A DNA stretch of 64,000 nt from Strix aluco (taxonomy: Eukaryota; Chordata; Aves; Strigiformes; Strigidae). The notes under the pieces were generated by a model, which searched no databases, had not been told where the DNA came from, and saw only the letters and a program-made list of their open reading frames with translations. The position numbers and the translations under genes are program-made. Positions 23,370 to 33,600 of this stretch are shown here, in pieces (positions within the stretch are counted from its first letter, which is position 1; every line of letters begins with the position of its first letter). The stretch is from NCBI RefSeq assembly GCF_031877795.1, contig NC_133955.1, positions 3,410,001 to 3,474,000 on the forward strand. The letters are read 5' to 3'.

Positions 23370-23660
23370 CCCCTGGATAAGATTATAAGAGGAGCTGTAG
23401 AGGATCAGAAGAGCAGAGCACTAAATATCTCTCTAGCCCAGGGTTTTATCTCAAACAGTGGCCAAAATTGGCTGCCTAGAGAATAGGATAAGAATAGAGC
23501 AAGAATATACGATACTTCCCCCGAATATCCTCCCAGCCGCTTATCTATGTTTAGGGATCTGGCTCGGAGCGCACGTTCCAGCTAAGGCGAAAAGCAGCGG
23601 GAGAAAGCAAGGTTGTTTGATTTATTCTTGATGAACTGAATAAATCAATAGGAGTCCGGC
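23370..23660. promoter_or_regulatory. Candidate conserved regulatory island
   Basis: An AT-rich block in GC-rich surroundings with several GATA-type motifs (GGATAAG near 23374 and 23487, CTTATCT near 23539) and AT-rich homeodomain-like words. It looks like non-repetitive, constrained sequence, but this is a judgement by composition only. Confidence 0.25.
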
Positions 23661-26589
23661 TGCCTCTGCCCAAGCCCTAAAAAGGCATTTAAAAAAAAAA
23701 AAAAAAATCAACTGGTGTGCAGCGACTGTCAGGGCAGGGAGCTCGCTGCCGGTATCCCAGCCTGGAAAGGAGAGTTTCCTGTGGGATGGGGTGAGCGTGT
23801 TGGGTTCCCAGCAGGATGCTGGGATTGAGCAGGAACATATAGATAAAGGACTGTGTGTATCATATATACGTGCCCCTCGCCTATGTAGAGCGTGATGCCC
23901 GGCAGCGTGGTACCCAGGGGGCTGTAGGGCCCGGTGCCTCTCGCCCCATCGCAGCTGCAGGTGCACGTGATGCTCGACAGCAGGAATGGGCTCAGAGATG
24001 CTGCGCAGCGTCGGGCTGCCCCGATGCTGTTGGGAGTCCTTGCAGCTGCCTGTCGGTGTGTCTGTCTGCTGAGACCGGCAGCACTTTGGGATGGGGATCA
24101 AACCCCTGTAACCACCCGCGCCCAGTGCAGAAAGCAGCCGCGCAAGGGGAAAAGCCGAGCAGCCTCATCCTTTGGATGTCAGGGGGGCGGGTTGGGGGCA
24201 GTTCCCCCCTCCATCATCCAGCAGCAGCTTCTTCCTTCTCTCTTCATCCTGGGAGACTCAGACTTCAGTGCTGCGTGGAGACTGCGCTGCCATCCCGGGT
24301 TGCGTGCAAAGTATTAATTGTTATTGTTGCAACAACTGCTCTGTTTCTCGGGAGATGCCTGAAAGAGCTGAGAAAATAGAAAGGCCTGTCAGGCAGCTGG
24401 GCAGGAGGTTAAGATGTCAAGAGAGTAATTGCTCTACCCAGAAGCAGCCTGTTTCTGGCTTCCCCAGCACTGCCAGGAAAAATCCTCAGTGCTTATTTGA
24501 TGACAATAAAAAAAAAAAAAAATAGCAACCCCATCCCTTGCCCATGCTGACGAGGAACGGGGAGAGCAGAGGCAGATGCAAAATAAGATGCAGTTAAGCT
24601 TATAAATAGGTGCCTCCCAGCTCCCAGTCTGTTACTTCATTACCTCCGCCTGGGCAATCGATCCTTACGCTTTTCCCCCATGAAAAGGTAAATGGAGGCT
24701 CAGAAAGTATTTTGCAAACTGCTGGGGAGCAGGTCACACTCTTCCTCTGGGGCAAGGAATATGTCCTGTGAAAAAAAATAAATCCTTTGGCTTTGGAGAG
24801 GGAGAGGGGAGTCAGCTGGATGGCAGCCCCACGCCGGCACCAGGCTCGGGACCAGCTCTCCGGATTGTGCGGAGGATGCCCAAGGCGAGAGGTGGCTTTG
24901 CAGATGTGCAGCCCCCCCCCGGGCAGCATCTCTGGTCCTCAGCAGCACGGGAGATGCAGGTGGACGCTGGTTTTTGCTCCATCGTCATCAAATCCCCCCG
25001 TCTTTACCTGGTCCATGGAGATGGGCGTTGCGGGAGATGCAGGTGTTGGTTGGGAGGTGTTTTAAGTCCAACATCTGGGGAGCACGGCGGGGTGCTCTGC
25101 CCCGTGGGACACTGCCGGCTCTTCAAACCCCTCCTGCTGCAGTGGTGAAAAGAAAAGGGACCTGCAAAGTGTCCTGGGGTGGCCCGGGGAAGCCTTCGAG
25201 GGGTGGCCGGGGGGTTGCGAGGAGCCGTCTCTGCAGGAGTGTTTTGGCTTTTGGTGATTTCTCTTTCAGCACCTCCTGAGCCTCTTGTCTGCAAATAAAG
25301 CTTTCAGTGGGGGAAAAAATGAAGGAAAAAAACCAAAAGCAAGTGCACGGGCAGCCCAAAGCAGAGTTAGTGTAGGACCTACCAAACATTGTGCTGGAGC
25401 AGCTGGAGGCTGGCAGCCCACGGAGGCAGCGCTTAAGGGTGTTTGGGGAGATGCTTGTAGGGGAAAAGTGGGACTGTGTGAACTCACCATCCCTGGAAAT
25501 TTGGGGGGGGAGGGTAGCCCTGGCAGCACCACAGCAAACCCTGGGGATTTGGGGGGCTGGGTCACTGCCAGGCTGTGCCAAACCTCTTGCCTTGCCCAAG
25601 GAGGGGGTGGCAGAGCATCATCCCACTGTTGTTGGGCAGCAGATCCGCACCCAAGAAGAGGTGGAGGAAGGAGCTACACCTGCAGAGGGGCTGCGAGGGC
25701 GAGAGGGGCTGGGACCCGTCGGTGGTGGGGAATCGAGCCGGTAACGATAAGCCGAGACAGGAGGGCAGTTTTCTCGTGGTGGCTTTGTCTGGGGGACAGT
25801 GATTAAACACACACAAAAATCTCAGCTGTTGTTATTTATTTTTAGTTGTGCTAATTTTTTCCAAGGCTGGGAAGCTGCTTTCCAAGCAGGTCCCTGGAGG
25901 ATGCGGGCAGCAGGTCTTGAGCTAGCACACAAAATGGCTTTGAACGGGGAGGAGGAGATCGGAGTTAAAAGCCGAGTCGTGTCCCTGGTAAATCAATCGA
26001 CCTGACGGGGAATGTTTCTAGCAGGCCACGAGCCCTGCCGAGAGCTTTTAGCTGCTTGCAGGAGTGATTGAACCAGGAGCGGTGATATTTTTCAGCAGCC
26101 ACTTCGTGCATGGCCAGCGCTGGTCCCCAAATTGCTGCTGGGGGATGATGCTGGGTGCCCCAAACCAGTCCGTCGTGCCAGTTTGGGAGGTTGGGACCTC
26201 TCCTGCAAGCCCTGGCATTTAGGGAATTTAATCCCGAGGGCTTTTCTGGGATGCGGGGCTTTGAAAAACCTCCGCGTCTGGGCACTGCTCGCCCAAGCTG
26301 TGCAGTGATGCTCTATGGAGGATGAGACCTTTATTTTGGGGAAAATGAGATGCTTTTGGAGCTGCGTGTGGTCTGCAGGGGGAAAGCTGGGTCAGGAGTT
26401 GGTGGTGGGTTTTGCAGCAAAATCTGTGGGCGGAAAGGGCATCTCCGTGGCTTATCGGGCGGATCAGGCGCTGTCTCCCTGTCTGACAGCCCCTCGCCTG
26501 GAAACCAGGTCCTGGCACATGGGTAGAGGCGGTGGTGTGACTCAGAGCTCCAATCAATGTTCATTAATTCAATGATAATGAATGAGAGG

Positions 26590-26609
26590 GAGAGAGAGAG
26601 AGAGAGAGA
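26590..26609. repeat. (GA)n microsatellite
   Basis: A pure GA dinucleotide run with GA-rich flanks starting near 26584. Confidence 0.85.
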
Positions 26610-27054
26610 CAAGAAAAAACACTGCGGGATATTAATGCACCAGGCTTGGCTTTGGGACATCTGGCTTGGGGTTGGCTTGGGAAGTTTTGGTCAGGAGCAG
26701 CTTTCTGGGAGGAGAGTGCTGCAGCAGGGATGACTTCTTTCCTCTGCTCTTCATTTTTACTCTCAAAATTGCTCCAACTCCATGTCTGGTTTCTCTCAGA
26801 GAATTGTTTCTCAGGTCTCCATCTCTGGGTTCATTCTGAGGCTTTTTAAATTTTTTTTTTCCTGATTTACTGACAGAATAGCAGCGTTTTATCCCTACGG
26901 AGAAGGCCGTTTCACTCTGTAGTTACTCTGTTTTCTGCACCCTGCAAACTTTGGGTCCCCTGGAAGCTTAGTCTCTCCCTCTCCTATCTCTCCACCAACA
27001 GCCGATGAAAGCGGTATCTAACAGCGTGTTTAATACTTGTGTCTTTAATTGCAG

Positions 27055-27116
27055 ACACCTGCCAAGACGTCCTCTCTTCCAGTTACCCCCAGGGTGAGGT
27101 TGTTACCTTCTCCTGA
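27055..27116 (+). CDS. KCNC4: KCNC4 alternative last exon B (tail ending VVTFS)
   Basis: After TTTAATTGCAG at 27054, joining in phase 1 to exon 3 gives DTCQDVLSSSYPQ, then a further seven residues ending VVTFS, and a TGA at 27114-27116. This is very close to the 20-residue Kv3.2 variant tail I remember (DTCQDALSSNYAQ ... VLTLS). The match in sequence, phase and length makes it a real terminal exon although it is tiny. A good donor (CCCCG|GTGAGG, 27145) lies 28 bases after the stop, so the UTR may continue in a further exon near 27760. Confidence 0.8.
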
Positions 27117-27148
27117 GCCCTGGCTGGATGCAGGCAGCGCCCCGGTGA

Positions 27149-27562
27149 GGGATGCCTTCCCCGAGGGATGCTCTCCCCGAGGGATGCCTTCCCCGAGGGA
27201 TGCTCGCCCCAAGGGATGCCTTCTTGGAGGCAGAGGGATGTGTGCCCCGAGGGATGCTTTCCCCAAGGTGGAGGGATGCTGTCCCTGAGGCTAAGGGATG
27301 CTTTCCCCAAGGGATGCGTTCCCCAAGGCTCAGGGATGCTCTCCCTGAGGCCAAGGGATGCTCTTCCTAAGGCTGAGCGATGCATTCCCCCAGGGGTGCT
27401 CTCCCCACAGCGCAGGGGGGCTCTCCCCGAGGCCAAGGGATGCATTTCCCAAGGGAGATGCTCTCTCCGAGGCCGAGGGATGCTCTCCCCAAAGCAGAGG
27501 GATGCTCTCCCCGAGGCTGGGACACGCATTCCCCCCGAGGCCAAGGGATGCTCCCCCAAGGA
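27149..27562 (+). repeat. Minisatellite of 16- and 22-bp units
   Basis: About 21 imperfect tandem units based on GGGATGCTCTCCCCGA (16 bp), many of them with a 6-base extension of the form GGCNNA (22 bp). The array starts four bases after the GT of a candidate donor and ends about 200 bases before a candidate acceptor. It lies in the 3' UTR of exon B or in a 3' UTR intron. Because few units contain stops it creates long spurious open frames on both strands. Confidence 0.9.
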
Positions 27563-28221
27563 GCTTTGCTTGCCCACCGCAGCAGCCCAAAGCTCCAGCT
27601 CCCAGCTCCGCGGCCGGGGGGGGGGAGTTGGCAGCCGGGTCCCCCCAAGAGAGGTGCCACAGAGCAGCGGGGCCGGGAGGGGATGTCGGGGTGCCAGGGG
27701 CGGCCCCGCTCCCCTGCCTGCTGCCAGCCCTGCCGCGTACACGCTGCCTGTCTCCCCAGCGCACCCCTGGGCTGCCCCCCTCCCCTCGCCCATGCTTTCG
27801 GATGCACCTCGCCCCTCCGCCTCCGGAGACTCGCCAGCTGCTCACCGAGACATCGCCGCCCGCGGCTCCATCCGTGCTCTGACCCCCTCCATCGTCAAAC
27901 GGCCGCTGGGAACCCTTCTCCGGGGTTTCGAAGGCTCCATTCGAGGTGCCATGAGCGGGTTGCTGCACCGTCACCCCCCTCTCATGGGCGCTTACCCCGG
28001 GGTGCAGACCCTGAGAGGACGGGGGGGCACGAGCGGGTCGGTTTGGGCGCAGGGACGGGGATGGGAAGCAATAGGTGAAGGAGGTGGGGTGGACCCAGCT
28101 GGCCTGGAAGGGTCAGTGTCTTTCTAACGCTGTTACATATCTCTGTGATCAAGGCAATACTACTCCCATTTCCGTCTGTCCTGTACGCATGCCTCTACCT
28201 GTCCAACCGTACTAGAGTTCG

Positions 28222-28227
28222 AATAAA
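28222..28227 (+). terminator. KCNC4: Polyadenylation signal, probable 3' end of KCNC4
   Basis: AATAAA is preceded by unique, moderately AT-rich sequence and followed by a pyrimidine- and GT-containing stretch. It lies about 1.1 kb after the stop of last exon B and marks the likely end of the long KCNC4 transcripts. Confidence 0.55.
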
Positions 28228-28244
28228 GACATGAGCTGAGTCAG

Positions 28245-30121
28245 CTCCCGTACCCCTCCTGCCTCCGTGTTTCCTTGCTGCCAGCTCCCTGTGTGCCCAC
28301 AAAGCTCTGTCCCCACCCTGGGTGTCCCTGGCAGCGGGGATGGTGATTTCAGCAGCGACGTTGTCTGGATGTTGTGGCCGAGCTCCTTGGTTTCTCGCAC
28401 AGCTTGGAGCAGAGCCCACTGGAAAGCCCACGGCAGACTGGCTTCAACGTCCACGCAATATTCATTTGTTGAAGGAAAGGCACTGCAGAGCTGACAAATG
28501 CATTGGCTGTGCCTGCTCTGACTACCAACGATGAAATAATCAGCATTATGGCCACGCTGGTGCCATCCTTAGGTTTCAGAGTGAACACCACATTGAGGTG
28601 AATGGGTTGGTCCTCCCCGAGCTGTCTGGGCAGCCTGGCCGCAGAGATGAGCAGAAGGCATTGAGCTGATTCATGGGTTTAGGGCTCAATATATCACACC
28701 CTTTTGGGGCTGGAGTGCTCCTGGTGTTGCCTTTTGACCGGCTCTGAAGGAGTTTAAAACCCCCTGCACCCCCCAAGGCGCAGCGTGAGCCCCCAGAGAG
28801 ACGAAGAGACCTGACACGACTCTGATCACTGCTGCAGGGAGTTGGAGGGGCCTCAGCTGACACCTCCAGGATGGAGATTTTGGGGCTCTACCTGTTGTCA
28901 ACCCGCCCTGGGGCCACGAGGTCTTTTATTTGAGGCTGGCAGCACAGGGAGAGGATGGGATGGTTCAAACCCGGGGGGGGGGCAAACCAAAAAAGCTGCC
29001 ACAAAACTGAAAAGAAAGCAGTCACAAATGTGAGCAATCACTGGCTGGGGGCCAAAGAGCAATTAAAGCAAGAGCCATCCTCCGAGGCTGGGAGCGAGCT
29101 GCTCCGCTTCCCGCTGCGGCTGCAGAGAGCCCTTGCGAGAGCGCCGCCGTGCTGCCGAACATGCCGTGGCCCTTCTCCGACATGGCCGTGGTCACGAATT
29201 GCTCATCGGATCGATGCCGAGTGCTTGGGTTGGCTCATCAAGATGCTCCAGTGATGTTGGGCACCTGCGTCCCGCTGGGGTCCTGCTCAGGCAGCGCTTG
29301 GGGACCCACGAGTGCTTGGAGCATCTCGGCGGTGTTCAGGACCTGCCAGGCTGCTTAAGGGTGACCTCAAGGGGACTGGGGGACAGCCTGGCTCTTTGGG
29401 AGGTGGGTTTAGGGACAGGGTGGTCACGTTGTGGGTGGTAGGTACAAAGCTGCTGGAGATGTCCCCTGGAGTGTCCCCCAGCAGCAGGACAAGGTCCCTG
29501 TAGCACATTCTGCACCACATTGGCCATTTACAACCTGTTCCCCACTGATCCCTGTGCAAAAAATCAATCAGGAGGAACAACGTGGTGGCTCAGGGAGCAA
29601 GAGCGTCCCCAGGGATCCCCCGGCTCTCCAGGGTGCCCCTCTCCTTCCTCCTCCCTCTTTGGGGCTCAGGGAGAGAGATGAGTCCCTCTACGCCCGACCC
29701 TGGGGCTCTAGGATGAGAGTATTATGGCCCCGGCCTAGATTCGGGGCAGGAGGGTGGGTGTGAAGCGTTGTCAAGCCTTCCTGAAGCTGCACGAAGGTGG
29801 ACGTGAGCCATCAGCCAGGTAAGGTCCTTCACCCCAGGACACCCGGGGGGGTGTTCAAGTGCAGGAGCGGGGTGAAGCCCCCATCCCAAACCCCCAGCTG
29901 GTGCAGGGCTTCCTTAGCTCTTGCTCTGGATGCTCCCTCACACGGGGCTGGGGCTGTGCATGAGGCTGCTGGGCATGGCCATGGGCACTCCAACTTCCTG
30001 ACGGACCACGGAGATGCAGGAGGATTGGGGGGCGCGGGGGGGAGATGGAGATAGGAGAGGCTGAAGCCCTGGGGGGGCAAAACCCTCTTGGGGGAGCACC
30101 CAGGACCAGGCATGGAGGACC
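28245..30121. other. Intergenic stretch
   Basis: I see no gene or clear repeat. Open frames in this part lack any recognisable domain. Confidence 0.5.
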
Positions 30122-30643
30122 TTGATTACTGTGTTCAGTTTTGGGCCCCTCGCTCCAAAAAGGCCATTGAATGACTTGAGTGTGTCCAGAGAAGGGCAAC
30201 GGAGCTGGTGCAGGGTCTGGAGCACAGGTCTGATGGGGAGCGGCTGAGGGAACTGGGGGGGTTTAGTGTGGAGAAGAGGAGGCTGAGGGGAGACCTCATG
30301 GCCCTCTGCAACTCCCTGAAAGGAGGGTGCAGAGAGGGGGGAGGAGTCTCTTGAGCCAAGGAACCAGCGCCAGGCCAAGAGGGAATGGCCTCAAGCTGCG
30401 CCGGGGAAGGTTTAGACTAGATATTAGGAAGTATTTCTTTACAGAACAGGTTGTTGGGCATTGGAATGGGCTGTCCAGGGAGGTGGTGGAGTCCCCATCC
30501 CTGGAGGTGTTCAAGAGGCGGGTTGACCCAGCGCTGAGGGATCTGGTGGAGTTGGGATCTGTCAGTGCTGGGTTAACGGTTCGACTAGATGATCTTCAAG
30601 GTCCCTTCCAACCTAGACAATTCTGTGATTCTGTGATTCTGTG
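30122..30643 (+). repeat. CR1 LINE, 5'-truncated 3' end
   Basis: About 520 bases of the end of a CR1 element in + orientation. It includes the phrases 'tactgtgttcagttttgggc', 'gtgtccagagaagggcaac', 'gaggctgaggggagacctca' and 'ccatccctggaggtgttcaa', and it ends in three ATTCTGTG octamers (about 30619-30643), the hallmark of a CR1 3' terminus. The part of the ORF2 end that remains is open for about 100 codons but is only a fragment. Confidence 0.95.
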
Positions 30644-33600
30644 AGCAACAGCTCCTGGAGGGAGCAGAAAGCCCAAAGGGGAGCAGGAAGGTCAGTCTAT
30701 TGATGCTTTGGTTGTCCCCACGAGGAAGTCAAAACATTTTTGGACCCAGGTATCCAGCTCCCCAGCAGGCAGTGGGATGCTCCCAGTGTTCCCCATAACC
30801 CCACGGTGGGCGATCCCGGCAGGTGAGTCCGACTCCAGCAGCCCCAGCCCGGGGCTGGTGGGGATTTCGTTAGTGCCACTGCTCATTTGGAGCCGCAAGG
30901 CTTGGATTTGGGTGCTTTTGGCACGACTCCCCTCCTGGCCTGTGCTTCTTGGCTCTGCATCCCTCTGGGTATAAATCCAGCACCAGCCAAGTGAGATAAG
31001 AGGGATAAGGGATGGGGACAGAGTCTGGCACACCCTGACACCAGCCCTTCTTTTCCCATATAAAAATTACCCTTTCCCCCATCTCCAGGAGCATTTTTGA
31101 CTCTTTACCATTATTTTTGAAGCCAAGGAAAGGCCAAGTGAGGAGAGAGGCAGACACAGCACCCAGGGACAGGCAGTAGAAAACGAACATGGGGAGAAAG
31201 ACCCGATATAACGGGGCGGGGGAGGGGGGGGGTAGTGACAGCATCTCTGGCCTCGGGGCTGGGATTAGCCATCGGGTGCACTTAAAGGAATTTTAATCAG
31301 CAAAGATGGTGCTGTCAATAAAAACAAGCGAGAGGCTCCGTGGCGTTGCGCCAAGGAGATGAGCGCATGATTTTTAATCTAGGAAAGTAGCTGTCGGGAG
31401 GGGAACGGCACAGGGCTGGGCAGCATCTCCCAGGGAACTGCGTACATGCCAGGGATAACCAAGGGGCTGGATCTGAGCTGGGAGAGGGGCTTCCCCCCCC
31501 CAGAGCCAGGCCACCCTTTGGGGTGCTGTTGCAGTGGGAGGTGGTGGGGAAAGGGATGGGGGGTCTGGTGATTGCATGGGGATGTTGGGTTCCTCTGCAG
31601 CTGGTTTGCTTGGGGATGGTTCTCCCATGCCTCAGTTTCCCCTTTCCTAAGTGAAGATGCTTAATCACCCCTTTAAGACAGGCAGATTTGCTGGGTGGGG
31701 GTATAAAAAGAGGGACTGCTTGCAGGGTGCTGGGTGAATGCAGCAAGGGGCTGTGGGACAAACCTGGAGCAAAGCCCAGGGGAAGGGTAGCAGGAGCCGA
31801 GCATCCCTGCCGTGAGCAGACACCAGGGCTGAGCCAGCTCCAGGTGAGGATGGGTTTCCAGAGCCTTGTGCTGCATTCCCATCCCGTGGCTGCCGCACTG
31901 AGCATCGGTCTGCCCGTCAGGCCCGTCTGAACCAGGCAATTGCTGTAATCTGTAAGGGATTCTGAGCGGGGAGACAGCTCGATGTGAGCAGATCTGCGTG
32001 TGCTTCTCAGCCGTCTGGAAGTCGCCGGCTAAACTCAGCCTTACTCTGAGCCCAGAGGGGGAAGAGCTCTCCCCACTGCCCCTGCGCTTCTCTTGCAGGG
32101 ACCTGAGCAGGGTGACAGCTCTCTGATGGCCACGTAGGCACTGAGATACAGGAAACCCCAAAACACTGGGCCCAGCTCACATCCCCATCAGGTGCACACA
32201 AGCCCAGCAGTGGTGCTCGCTCTATTGCCTCTCTTAAACCCCCAGAAGCAGCAGGCACCTTCCCTTGCATTGCCCTGGTTGACTTGGCCCCACACCACAC
32301 TCATCTCTGGGGCTGTGGTAGGAGGTTGTGGCATCACCTGGGGGTATTTCGGAAGGGGGAGGCTCCCTGGCAGGCAGGTGTAACTCCTCTTTCCTACTGA
32401 ATACCTGTGGAAAGATGAGGAGGTTGTTTGCCTGCCCTAATCCCAGCTCTTAATAGAGGATACCTGTGCTTGCCACTGCCTGGAGGAGCCTGTGGGCTGC
32501 AGGAAGTGGAGCTGGGAGCACTGGAGAGATTATAATCCCACCTCAGAGCAGCCTGGGGGCTGTCCAAGTCTCTGGCAGTTGGCATCACTGATCATGGCCT
32601 TGGAGCAGGAGTGATGATAGTAAGAAAAGTGAGCACTTTGTTCCATTTGGGACTGGGGGGACCCTACGAAGCCCCCTCCTCCTGCTGAGCCCTGCTGCAG
32701 CACAATGGAGCCCCAACCTCATGGGCTGGGTGAACATCGACATCGGGTGGAAAACCCCCCCCAGAAGCTCTGTGCAATTGCTCTCCAGTTTCCCAGCAGC
32801 TTTATTCCCACCATTCCTACTTCTACCAGAGCATCTCCCCAACTCCAAAGCAACTGGAACCAGTTTGCTGCTGGGAAGAAGCGCTCAGAATTTCTCCCAA
32901 GTGGCATTTCAGTGCCCAATGAGCTCACCGGGGTCTGTCCCAGCACCTCTGGCATGGCTCTGCCTGGCAAACTGCTGCTGTATGCACAGGGTGCTGAGCC
33001 AAAGACGGGGCTGGGGTGGATGAACCCCGCCTCTTCCCACCCACACAGAGATTTACAGCTGCTGAACTCGGCGGTGGTCCACGGCTGCTGCATCTCGGCA
33101 TGTCCCCTCCTCGTTAGTGATGCTTCAGGCTCTTAGTTTAATAGGGCTGGTGCTGAGGATTTTGGCATGGAGGGCTAAGGACGGTGGTGTTGAATGTGTC
33201 CAGTTCCCACTCATTTAATGTGATGAAATCTAATAAATAACTCAAGCCCAGAATGGTGTTTCTTTACCACCGAGGAATGAATGAGACTTGCAGCTCATTT
33301 CTGGCTGGGCCATGTGAGCCTTGTGTGGATTTATTTTACCTTTCTGGTTATTCAGAACCAGTGGCTTTAATCCTACTAGTGCTGGAGGAAGCCTCTAGAA
33401 ACCACAAAAAGTGACATAAAATGTTCTTTTTTTTCCCCATCCCTACTTTGCACTATTGTAACATGTGCTGAGAAAACCAGATAAGCAGGGGAGAGGCTTA
33501 GGAGGGGATGCCAGGGATGGCTGAGCCAGCAGCAAGAAACCCTGGAGCAAGGGCTCCTCTCCCCAAAAGCAGCTGCCTGGAAAAATTCACCTGAAATGGT

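Larger units (their letters stand above)
20765..27054 (+). other. Intron between KCNC4 last exons A and B
   Basis: When exon B is used this is intronic; otherwise it is the 3' flank of transcript A. I see no coding exon. It holds A runs at 23690-23707 and 24509-24522, a (GA)n at 26590-26609, and an AT-rich, GATA-motif-bearing island at about 23370-23660 that could be regulatory. Confidence 0.6.
27117..28245 (+). other. KCNC4: 3' UTR region of KCNC4 last exon B
   Basis: It extends from the TGA of exon B to the AATAAA at 28222. It includes the minisatellite and, after it, a GC-rich part with a good acceptor (CTGTCTCCCCAG, exon would start at 27760). The last 100 bases before the signal are less GC-rich and look like an ordinary 3' UTR end. 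Confidence 0.5.

Noticed and set aside
27168-28127. 319-codon open frame on the + strand and several overlapping minus-strand frames
   Set aside because: They are created by the minisatellite and GC-rich flank. All frames are open at once, and the translation is only the repeat unit in different phases.
30327-30644. 105-codon open frame
   Set aside because: It is the end of CR1 ORF2 and the CR1 3' UTR, not a host gene.
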